This document shows, one piece after another, positions 53,666-63,330 of a stretch of DNA of 64,000 nt. The notes beneath the pieces are model-generated. The model had not been told where the DNA came from and made no database searches. It saw nothing but the letters and a program-made list of their open reading frames with translations. Positions within the stretch are counted from its first letter, which is position 1; the number at the start of each line of letters is the position of its first letter. The translations under genes and the position numbers were made by a program. This DNA comes from Icerya purchasi (Eukaryota > Arthropoda > Insecta > Hemiptera > Monophlebidae): the NCBI GenBank assembly GCA_039619475.1, contig CM077115.1, positions 591,567,643 through 591,631,642 on the forward strand, written 5' to 3'.

Positions 53666-53795
53666 TATATAATTTTTAGGATTCCGTATACATATAATGT
53701 ACGGAATCCCAATAAGATGTTACACAAATAACAAAAATATTAAATAAAAATCAATCATTCACGAACGGCTTAACTTATAAAGTCAAATTTGGAAC
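53666..53795 (+). repeat. Composite repeat, copy C, left part
   Basis: Holds the complete terminal palindrome: GGATTCCGTA, spacer, TACGGAATCC. The shared segment follows, down to ttggaacata, where a Jockey derivative is inserted. The remainder resumes at 54648. Confidence 0.85.
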
Positions 53796-54649
53796 ATACA
53801 TTTTTTTTTTTCATTGTACCGACAGCAGCCTGCCATAAACAACAGTGGCATAAGTGTAGAAGGAAAGGGGAGAGAAGATTGGCGAAAAGTGGAATGAATA
53901 GAAAAGGAAAAAGAAACAAATATTAACCTGACGGTTCCAACGAATTTCCTGATTCAAGTCTTAAGAAGAAAGTGGTTTATTTATCTTTTTTTTTGTTATA
54001 TTTTATTAATTCTTTTATTTTCACTGTACATGACGATTATGCGTAGTGTCTCCTAGAGCAGTACAATAGCACTTAAGTCATCGGAAGTGCATCACTGCAC
54101 CATTTCCTACGTTTCAGTCGCTTGCTGGATCTGCTGGAAGATCAACAGTGAACATTCGGTATATAAGTGGACTCGAGCTAAACTAAAGTTTCTCAGAGAA
54201 CCTTTTGTACTGTTCCGCATAAATACCTTTCACGTATGGAACATTCAAGTCTACATGCAATGTGTCGTTCGATACGGAAGCCTATTGAGATGCCGCGGCC
54301 AATATCTAGGAGTCATTGGAGATAAAACGGCAAGTGCGTTGTTCTGTATCGATTTGTACAGTATCCTTCCGGCTGGGTTTATTGATTTTGATTTTGTGTA
54401 AAACTATTAGGTGGATTTCTCACATTCATAATCTCACTCGTAATTTTAAAATAAATAAATACAATAAATATAAGCGGTTAGGCAAAAATCTCACCCGCGT
54501 TATCAGCGGTCGATTGTATGTTTCTGTTCGGTCGAGCGATAAGATATGACGCGGAAACATTAATTACCGGTGCACGAATATTATTAGGAGACCCGAAATA
54601 TACTCGAGAACAATAGCGAACAATTAACATGCACGAACGCGGTGAACAA
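53796..54649 (-). mobile_element. Internally deleted Jockey-1 derivative (~0.85 kb)
   Basis: The 3' end (T-run at 53801-53812, then tcattgtaccg) and the region 54080-54350 match the Jockey-1 3' UTR and the last part of its RT (catcggaagtgcat shared; actgttccgcataaatacct versus actgctccacataaatatct). From about 54440 to 54649 it matches the Jockey-1 5' UTR (gcgttatcagcggtcg, aattaacatgca/cgaacgcg). About 3.9 kb of ORF1 and ORF2 is missing. It interrupts composite repeat copy C. Having both termini but no coding capacity, it may have been mobilised in trans. Confidence 0.85.
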
Positions 54650-55690
54650 TAAAAATTCTCTTTAAAACGATCTATAACTTAAAGGGGACGATTACCCTGG
54701 GTATCAAAAACCCAAAAAACCGTCAAGAATATATAATATGGTACACAAAACGACCTCAAAAATCACTTAAAAAATCATCTTATCACTCGATAAACCTATA
54801 AAGCTGAAATTTAAAATATAAACTAAAATGCAGGAGTCCTTTCATAAAATCAAAAAATTACGTACAAAAGTTATTTTAAAGGTTCGAAAAGATCAAAAGA
54901 GCGCAAAAAATAACGTGTCTTTCCCCTAGAGCCATGAGTATTATAGTTAAAAGTTTTAAACCCTGTAAAAAATATGCGCTTCCACGTATATTTCTCTAGT
55001 TTAGAACATCCAGTTTTCCAGCTTTAAAATTAGACAGTCAAGGCGCCGAGAACTCAAAATTTTGAAAAAAAAAATATTATTTTCCCCGACATGTGATATA
55101 TCGTTGGAAAGATCGTTATTTATCGGGAACGAAGCCGTATTTCATTTTCTTAACAAAACATTCAAAGTTGAAGAAAAAATTCAAAAAAGCGCGAAAAATG
55201 ACGCCCCCATTCCCCTAGCACGGCAAGTATTATAGCTACAAATTTTAAACAATGCTAAAAACATGCGCTTCCACGCATAGTTCTCTAGTTCGAGGTATCC
55301 GAGTTTCCAGCTTTAAAATTTGACCCTCGAGGCGCCAAAAGCCCAAAATTTTAGAAAAAAATATTTTTTTCCCGGGTGTTGAATATATCGTTGGAAAAAT
55401 CGCTATCTGTCGGAAATGAAGCCGTATTTCATTTTCTTAGCGGAACATTCAAAGTTGCCGACAAGTTCGAAAAAATGCGAGAATTGATTTGTGACGCGAG
55501 TATTATAGCTAAAAATTTTGGGGAAAGTAGAAAATATGGCATCCACGTTTATTTCTCTGGTTTGTAACACCTAGGTTTCCAACTTTAAAATTAGTGTCTT
55601 AGGGGTTCTGAAAGCTCGAAATATTGTAAAAAATTTTTTTTAAAGTGTATCATTATTGTAAACAGCGCTTTTTTTCAAGAACGGACCCAT
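54650..55690 (+). repeat. Composite repeat, copy C, right part with ~280-bp units
   Basis: Continues the shared segment (aattctctttaaaacgatct, then gaatatataatatggtac) into three tandem units. The landmark cagctttaaaattagac..gcgccg appears near 55019, 55309 and, in variant form, 55580. The last unit corresponds to the fourth unit of copy B (both have gaactgatttgt/gaattgatttgt, then gaaaatatgg and a gtgyctt variant). The order of unit variants is therefore conserved between copies. Confidence 0.82.
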
Positions 55691-56354
55691 ATTTCATTGG
55701 GAAGAGATTAGTTCTATAGCATTAGTAGTGCGGTGTCGTGGAAAATATTATTAGATCATAAAGTCAGTGACAAATGGGATGAAACTGACAAACAATGTGA
55801 TTATTTGGACAGTTCAAAAGACAGTGAGGAGAGCTTGTTTCCCTAATAAAAAATATTCCGGTAGGTGAAACGGATAGTAGTAATACGGCTGACGTTACAG
55901 AATGGATGGGCAGCGACGAGATCGAAGAAACGGCAGATTAGGATATCATGGTACTCAACGTTAAAGAAAATACGGATAACGAGCCCCTTCAGAGTGTTAC
56001 ACCAGACGATGGATGACTGAAGGTGATCGAAGTAGCGCTGGAGTGTATATTACATTCAACAGGAAAAGGCGTCGCCGGCTGATATCATTTGTTTACGTAC
56101 CTGAAGCGATACATCGGCAAGGAGCAGAGTGAAGCGAAAGACACAGGCCTTAATCACAGATTTCTTTAAGCACTGGTTAATGTGTACCACCGTATGTTAA
56201 GTTTTCATGTTTACTTTTTTACATAAGGTATATTAATTTCCATTTTTTCATTTAATTTGTAGCATTTAATCTTGAACTCCGACCTATCCGAATTTCTTGC
56301 TATCCGACCCGGCTGGCTGCCCAATTAATCCGGATAATCGCGAGTAGTCGACTG
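55691..56354 (+). pseudogene. pogo/Tigger-like transposase end with right TIR
   Basis: Plus-strand frames give the acidic C-terminal section typical of pogo/Tigger (jerky-like) transposases: SAVSWKILLDHK, then SSNTADVTEWMGSDEIEE and IMVLNVKENTDNE, with stops and a frameshift. The DDE core is not present. The right end, read on the opposite strand, is CAGTCGACTACTCGCGATTA followed by TCCGG. This resembles pogo-type TIRs, and it is followed by TA (56355-56356), the usual target. No left TIR was seen; the left side abuts composite repeat C. Dead fragment. Confidence 0.65.
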
Positions 56355-56620
56355 TATTACGAATCGAAATATTTGCTAGTTCGCTGTAAATGCTTTCATC
56401 GACAAGTTTTATTGCGAAATCTCATTAACCGAATATTTTGCGATCTCTCTTCCATATGTAGCGTACATGATTTTTAATTTTATTTAAATATTCCTCGTTC
56501 ATTCGCTGTTTTCGTTATTTATTTGTTTATTTATTTATACTCTAAACGTATAAATAATTATTCGACAAAGATTAATTCCACAAATTATTCGTCGCGCGAG
56601 CAATGGGAAATAATTGTTAC

Positions 56621-56767
56621 TATAGTCAGTTCAACGAAAATGTGCTGATGGAAAAAGTCGATATAAATCGATATGTATTATCCACTAACAGTGGCCCCGT
56701 ATGTGGATCATAAATACCGATTTATATCGACTTTTTCCATCGGTACATTTTCGTTGAACGGACTATA
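56621..56767. mobile_element. 147-bp hairpin MITE candidate
   Basis: The arms pair over about 55 bp: tatagtcagttcaacgaaaa at the left end and, reversed, tatagtccgttcaacgaaaa at the right end, continuing through a ggaaaaagtcgatataaat block. A central spacer of about 35 bp contains agtggccccg. The termini TATAGTC/GACTATA allow a TA duplication, so Tc1-mariner mobilisation is possible. No coding. Confidence 0.8.
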
Positions 56768-56839
56768 ATAATTTATAATGAATCTTATCTAGAATATTAT
56801 AAAGAAATATAAACAACTATCGGTTAATGCGCATCTGTA

Positions 56840-57500
56840 CAACTTTGCTATTTTTGTATTTTTTGAGCGCGATAACGAAGACCCTATGCCCAGAAGCAAT
56901 ATGAAGGGGAAAGAATCAACAACTAAATAGCAATTCGGTTAAAGATGGATAATATAAAAGAACTAAGTAGAGATGGTACAGTCAAAAACCAGTATTTTGA
57001 ATAAAGATTTTTGAAGAGAGGTAGGGAATTCGAAACTGGAATTTTAGAGAAGAAGGAAAGCGAGAAAACGGCAACTCAAAAGTCAGAAAATCCGTCAATT
57101 CATCGCCTTCTATGCCTGCATGACTATGAATCCATCAGTACGGACTGAAAGAGAAGATAAAAGATTATGAATGAGAGAACATATTCGAAGAATGACAAAA
57201 TCACAGGAGTACATGGGAAAAGCAAAACACATGGTGTGAAGAACATCCGTGGAATCGAAGATAATCAAATAGTTTGTGAAGTAGCAATGGGAGCAAACGT
57301 AAATAAGTCTTCTTCGCTTATTGTAAATATAGAGAAAAAGGAAACGAGTCTAAAGGATTCGAGCGATTAATTTCTGAAAGGATATAAGAGGCTCTAACAT
57401 TCCACACCAAGTTGAATCATCAGTAACGATATTCATGTGTAGGGGGAATAAGAAATTAATAGTGTTATGAAACTCCTGCATAGCGACAGTTCGAGATAAT
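56840..57500 (-). mobile_element. Decayed I-clade LINE 3' remnant
   Basis: Collinear with the I-1 3' part (41165-42185) at low identity: agaacatattcgaagaatga versus gaacgtatacggaggataac, and atagtgttatgaaactcctg versus atagtgctgtagaatacctg. All frames are broken. It lies in the RNase H region (matching YTDGS surroundings at about 57420-57450). Confidence 0.65.
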
Positions 57501-58861
57501 GATTCTTAATTCAAGATTATCTGCACATTGTTATTGATCTATATTACAAATCAGTTGTGTCTTTAAGTCAATTTTTCTTTACTTCGATATACCATTTTTT
57601 TTGCTTTCTCGTTTAAAATTTATTGCATTCTAACAAAATTTGAACTTCTAACGCCGTTAGTTTTCGACTGACGTGCATTTTTTTTCTGCGGCCTCAACCA
57701 CAATAACTAAAAAGAATAAATACCACACAAATTTCATCATCTTTATCTTCACAGTAACTCTTTTATTTCAAAAATAGACATAAAATCGACCCTTACGGTG
57801 ACTGTTAAAAGATACACAAATACTTAAGATCTTTCAAGAAACCAGCATCCGAGCAAGTTTCATATCGCATTGTTCCTATCTAGAATTTATATTTACTATA
57901 GAGTAAACGTTTTATTCAAATTTTCTTATCAATTATAAAATAGTAATATTTTTTTACTTATATGTCGATAAATATTTGACTTAATTTTTTTGTATATTTC
58001 TTTCGCTCAACGTTCCAATGAACAGGCATTAGAAAGAGACAAGTAGTTTAACAAATAGTTTAAAAGATTTCGTTAGCTCGACGAGTTTACTATCTCAAAA
58101 CCTATAGTATCAGATAAATTTAAAAAGTTTACCGATTAAGCGTTACAGCATTTTACTTCCCCGCGTGAAACTCGCGCATATTCATTAATATTAATATATG
58201 TGTAAACAAGGAGGTTACAGAAAAAAAATTTATTTTGTTCTTCTAAAATGTTTTCTGAGCTAACATTTGGGATGATTTTTATCTTCATAGAGCTAAAATG
58301 AAGCGTTTGAAAATTTAGGTTGAGTGTAACAGGGAATCAGAGAATAAATAATTAAATTAACATTATACGACTAAATTCGTATTATGTTACTGAAGTCATT
58401 TTTGAGGTTAAATAATTTCGAATTACGTGTAAAAACAGAACAGCGAAAAGGAAATATCGTTTAAACTCGACTAGAATCTTTAATACACATTTTTTACAAA
58501 ACTTCCTTTTTTGTAAAAATGCCATTACCACTCGGCGCTTAAATCTTCCCCCGACTGTGTTATATATTATAAAGTACATAAACGGCCATATGGTCAAAAT
58601 TGTGCTGTACTGCTTACGTCGCTTTTCGTCCTTCTCTAGACTTTGTATCCCTTTTTATAAGTTGTAGTGAACTATTATAAGCCAAACCCCTCACTGGAGG
58701 GCTTTGGATTGGTCACATTTCTATCATCATAATACATATATTAAAATTAATATTGGCGCTGTTTGTGGTCCCTCGACTGGTATAGTGGAAAAAAAAAAAA
58801 AAAATATTTTAAAATGGTTCAAAATATAAATATTTATAAATAAATAAATAAATAAATAATT
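57501..58861. other. AT-rich stretch, no gene recognised
   Basis: No coding homology. The 71-codon minus frame at 58382-58597 lacks a domain. A poly-A run at about 58790-58803 and an (AAAT)n run at about 58840-58857 precede the hairpin element. Confidence 0.45.
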
Positions 58862-59220
58862 GTCCAACGTCGCAGTGTTAATGTTATATTTACGTTATAC
58901 AAATTTCCATTCATTATTCATACACATATAATAATATAGCATTTATTATTTTTAAATTAGATATACATAAATTGACGTGTCACTTAAACTTTGTTATACT
59001 TATAAACTTAAACATTTTTAAGAAACAATCAAAATATAACGAAAAGCACAATTTAAATTATTCAAAGAAACGTTTAAATTTATAATTAAAACAAAAATTA
59101 AACCGACACGTTAATTCATTTATATCTAATTTAAAAATAATAAATGTTATACTATATGTGTGTAAATAATGAATGGAAATTCGTATAACGTAAATATAAC
59201 ATTAACACTGCAACGTTCGA
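58862..59220. mobile_element. ~355-bp foldback (hairpin) element
   Basis: Two arms of about 120 bp form a long imperfect hairpin: left gtgttaatgttatatttacg, right (reversed) gtgttaatgttatatttacg. Both continue through ttatac, aatttccattcattatt, cacatat and a ttaaattagatata block. The termini read ccaacgtcgcag and, reversed, gaacgttgcag. The loop is AT-rich. It sits at the 3' edge of the RTE remnant that follows. No coding. Confidence 0.82.
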
Positions 59221-59890
59221 TAACTCTTCTTCTTTCTTGTCGATTTCCCAGTACGGGGTCCGCTCGGTGGCACTTTCTTCTCCATTTTCTACGGTCCCCG
59301 GCGTCCTCTATCCCAACACCAACTTCCACCATGTCGTTGTTGACAGAGGGTCTATCCACCGTCTTCCTGCTTTTCCTTGTGGTCGCTTTCCGCCAGAATT
59401 ATAATCCCATTAACATCCTCACAAGGCTCTGGTATGTTTTTCTCATGATGTGTGACCGTACCATCGGAGTCTTGCTTCCCGTAATTTCAAACGTACGGGT
59501 GCAACTCCTATACGCTCCCTTATATCCTCGTTTTTTATATGGTCGAGGAGTGTGTATCCAAGAGACCAGCGTAACATTTTCATTTCAGCCACATGAAGTT
59601 TTTGTTCCATTTTCGTGATTGTCTCCTAGCATTTAGCTCCATATAGCATTGCAGGTCTGATAATCGTCTTGTAAATCCTCCCTTTGTGATGTATCAGTAT
59701 TCCCTTGTCTACTATAGTACCCCAGTTAATTGTTTCTATTTCATCCATGCTGTTTGGAGCCGGAAATCTATGTCGCATTATGTATCCCTATCTGAAGTAA
59801 TACATAATGCGACATAGATTCCCGGGTCCGAACAGTATGGAAGACAGTTAACCGGGGTACTATAATAGACAAGATAATATCGATACACCT
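59221..59890 (-). pseudogene. RTE-type LINE ORF2 C-terminal remnant
   Basis: On minus: GRIYKTIIRPAMLYGAKC (59690-59635), then [40 protein letters not shown], and finally DRRKWRRKCHRADPVLG near 59290-59240. This is the post-RT tail of RTE-like LINEs. Stops and one frameshift break the frame. From about 59695 to 59890 the next upstream segment is present twice in opposite orientation, forming a palindrome around 59785-59800. Confidence 0.78.
59695..59890. repeat. Inverted duplication within the RTE remnant
   Basis: aatctatgtcgcattatgta (59765-59784) is followed 16 bp later by its exact reverse complement (59801-59820). Outside this core, the arms still match over roughly 70 further bases (cttgtctactatagtacccc versus, reversed, cttgtctattatagtacccc). 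Total arm length is about 90 bp. Confidence 0.85.
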
Positions 59891-61142
59891 CAAGGACAAC
59901 TATTTTTATTTAATTATTAATTTATTAATTTATAATATATTGGCAGTAAACACAAGTAGAAACCCCATTGCAATATAACTATTAGTTCGCTAATAATATT
60001 TACCATTTCGATACCTTCTTTTTTTAAATTCCGAATACTTACATCGTGAGGTCGCTCGATAGGTACGCCCAATATTATTTGCACAAACCGTAAAAAAGAC
60101 GAGTACTTATTAGAACAGATTAATCGTAAACACCTGAAACCTGCTTCACTTCTTGGAAAAAATTCGTGAACGTTGAATTTTCTATTAAGATACTAAAATG
60201 AACAAAAGTAACACTTATTAATACACTTGACTATTTTGATGAATGAATGAATACGTATATTTCTCGAATAAATCAACTTACATACGGTTCTCAATTTAGA
60301 CATCTTGATTTTTATACCTTTGCCTTTCTTTTTGTCTTCTCGATTCTTCTTTATTGGCTTTGTCTGTTTAAACAATGATATATCATCCGGTTTAAATGAA
60401 ATAAAACAAATAAAAGTAAATAGGGGAAACACGAAAAAAATTAAATCTAATACACACGAGAATATTACCGGAAAATAATAATAAAAACGAAAAACGAATG
60501 CGGCAAATGAAAAATCATATGGTGGAATCAAGGACAGGATGAAAAGGTGGAGGAAGCTGGCTAGCAGAGAAAATTAAAACTAACATAGCACGTTAAAATA
60601 GAGACTTTCAGCGATTACACTGGTATACGAGTATTTCGATCAAAATAAAATTATAATTTAATTTCATCAACGATTATGAAATATCAGAAGTAAGCGTCGG
60701 TGTTTTTAAATGTAGTAACTGCGCGCCTTTCAGGACTACATATCAGATTAAAGTAATCGCGCCTAAGTTTTTAAATCATCTATTTATCGAGGAACATCAG
60801 GTGTAAGATTTATTGAAAGATAAGCAAAATTAAAACGCTTATTTAGCCGATGGTATAAATAGCAAACCGGAAACAGATAAATTTTGTAAATTTCGCGATG
60901 AAATATATTTATTCACGATTTCTGTACGTACGATCGATTTTAAATATTAGGCCGATTAATATACAGACACACCTATATATACGAAGAACAATTTTAATAA
61001 TTTTGCATTCGTTACGAAGCGATAAACGAATTTAATAGCGCAAATTTAAACTCGAAGCAATTAACCCGAATTCCAGCCAATGCAGCAAATAACTGAATTT
61101 AGGGGAACGCGTATGAATTTTTATGGTTGCGAATGTTAGACC
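59891..61142. other. AT-rich stretch, no gene recognised
   Basis: The 112-codon minus frame at 60193-60531 is Phe/Lys-rich without a recognised domain, and I do not support it as a gene. No repeats identified. Confidence 0.4.
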
Positions 61143-61644
61143 TTAAGGGATCTCCCTGGTGTGACTGCCCAAAAATGAAGTGATTCTGAGGATTTTTTTT
61201 TCAAAGAAGAATTCCATAAAATATTTCCAAACTTTGGTAATATATATATATATATATGATTCAAGTAATTACAATTTTTTTTTTTTTTTTTGTATAAAAA
61301 TATGGAAACACAAGCGACTTATGTAATTTTTCCCAGACCTCCTAAAAAAAAAAAGTTGTTTCTCTGCTGCAGTGATTGCTGCCGTCAGAGTGTCTGAAAA
61401 GAAAAAAAAAAATTTCCTTCGACTTGAAGACATTTGCTGTACAATGACGTAGAGTTATAAAAAAATATTAAAATTTGACAAAATGACAGAATTTTTAAAA
61501 AATATATGAAATCTCGACTAAAAAATAGCGTTCTTTTTTTGTACAGAAAATTGACATTTTTTATCCGAACATAAAAATTCTACGTCATTGTATGACAAAA
61601 AAGGTACTGAACGCGTTAAAAAGAGTCCCAAGCCGATCCCTTAA
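61143..61644. mobile_element. MITE candidate with TTAA ends (502 bp)
   Basis: Left end TTAAGGGATC (61143-61152), right end GATCCCTTAA (61635-61644), giving a perfect 10-bp inverted pair that includes TTAA at both outer edges. Inside, tacaatgacgtagag and ctacgtcattgta form a second inverted pair (about 61440 and 61581). TTAA duplication is the hallmark of piggyBac-type insertion, but the short TIR makes this tentative. No coding; contains (TA)n and poly-T runs. Confidence 0.5.
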
Positions 61645-61971
61645 TTTTTGTTTTAATTAGAATTACAGCAAATTTGAAAAATGACGTTTTGAGGAAAACG
61701 CGTTTAGAGTTACAGAATAAAATTTATGATACTTACAGTTAATCTGCTATTCCGGGTCCATACAATGGACTTTCCTGTTCTTCAAAAAGCATTTGTTGGG
61801 CAGTTGCAGCTTTCCTCCGAGCTGTTTGACCCTCTTTTGAAGCCGCCTGATGTCGTATATCTGCTACATGAATCCTATTGGCATCTTTTCGTCGACATAA
61901 TTTTTTGCAATGGGCCCAATGATAACTTCCATTATTTGAAATATTTTTAATATAAATTGAAAACTATCGTT

Positions 61972-63330
61972 TAAATTGCAACAGCAAAAAAATTAGCAAT
62001 TACGATGGTTTTTGCGCTGCTGTGAAGGATCTTTGGAGTAAAGTGCCAAAATAAGCCCTTATAGCTTTCATTATTATTTTGTGTATTGCTTCCCTTGCAT
62101 CTTTCTAGTAATTCCCGCTTACTCAATTCAGAATATGTCGGCTTCAAGGCTTCTGTAACCTGTGAGTCGAGAAGGAGATAGTCGTGCTTGAATTCAGTGA
62201 TGTCTAATCCTTGAGCTTGCGTACCGCGATATGCACATCAACTGTTCTCACCTGTTGGGTAGTTTGCGTGATTCAGATTCTTATCAGTTGAAGTTAAGTG
62301 ATAAAATATCGCCCAAACTTCTTTATACATTCCGTCAACATCGTTGTTAACGCTTAAAGCCATACGTATTAGATGTATCGCTTATACCTGCTGTTAACGA
62401 TTAGCGCCACTTATGTTATACGCGTCGCCTATATCGATATTTACATTTAACGATATATTATATAGATGTCGCACATGCACGTCGTCAATATCGATTAATT
62501 CGGCCATTGTTGTTTGTATTCACGTGTTGTTGTTACCACGCCGTTGTGCTTTTTACCATCGTTATTGAGAAAATTCCGCATTAATGTTATTAAATCCATT
62601 AACTAGAGAATCGCTATTTTTCGATTACTGCGTATTTCTCGGTTCGATAATTTGAACAATCAAGAATTAGAGAAACACTCGTCTTGATGCCTAGTTATTG
62701 CTAAGCCATAGTATATTTTTGAAGTTTATAGATTACTTTGTCGGTTAATTTCATTGTATTTTTACTTTTGCCTGCTAAGCCCGTGGTTAGCTTCTTCAGA
62801 TTTCGACACCGAGTTCCCATTCTTTTTTTTTTACATGCAGGTATAGCAGTCTAATTTTTCAACTGCGATATCATATGCATTTAGATCCAATGTACCTCTG
62901 TACGTTGCACTATCACCATCGTCAATGTATCGTGTATATTTTACTCCATCATTTTCAATGGAACGATTAAACATATATTTTAAGCCATTAATTTCCGTTT
63001 TTGCAGCTGATCCTGAATGATTTATTGTACAGTCCTCGTGGTTTGCTGGCCATTCTTCAAATTCATCAGGACGAGTGTCTATTTTTCTTTTCAATGTTTT
63101 ATAACTCTTACAATACTTTGACTTTACGACTGTGTCGATGATATTTTTGCTGCATTTACCGGAAAGAGTTGTAACGTCGAATAGTGGACTGTGGCCTCGT
63201 CTCCAGTACCATCTCCAGATATTGTTAAGTTAATGTCTGAATCTTCTTTTTTGAAAGTTTTAGCTTTTTCTTCGTGCACTGCATTTGTTAAACTTAATTT
63301 ATAAACTGTTTTTGCTGCTTTATATATATA
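61972..63330 (-). pseudogene. Mutator-like (MULE) transposase remnant
   Basis: Two homologous blocks on minus. 63330-62831: KLSLTNAVHEEKAKTFKKE, then GDGT/WRRGHSPLFDV (first catalytic Asp context; a frameshift lies at the slash), SGKCSKNIIDTVVKSKYC, HEDCTINHSGSAAKTE, FNRSIENDGVKYTRY, IDDGDSATYRGT (second Asp). 62391-61972: AIHLIRMALSVNNDVDGMYK, WAIFYHLTSTDKNLNHANYP, FKHDYLLLDSQ, GSNTQNNNESYKGLFW. The pattern matches animal Mutator-like transposases with the DGTW and GDGDS motifs. About 440 bp of unrelated sequence, with a poly-T at 62822-62832, replaces the segment between the blocks. Frameshift, stop and missing segment make it inactive. Confidence 0.75.
62392..62830. other. Unknown insertion in the MULE remnant
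   Basis: No homology found in the window. One edge carries a T-run (62822-62832). Short inverted matches tatacctgc (about 62383) and gcaggtata (about 62845) lie at the two edges. It may be a small retroelement or the product of a deletion with filler DNA. Confidence 0.45.

Noticed and set aside
60193..60531. 112-codon minus frame
   Set aside because: Biased Phe/Lys composition in AT-rich DNA, no start context or domain, no neighbouring support.
61726..61950. 74-codon plus frame before the MULE remnant
   Set aside because: No recognised domain. It lies beside decayed transposase sequence on the other strand.
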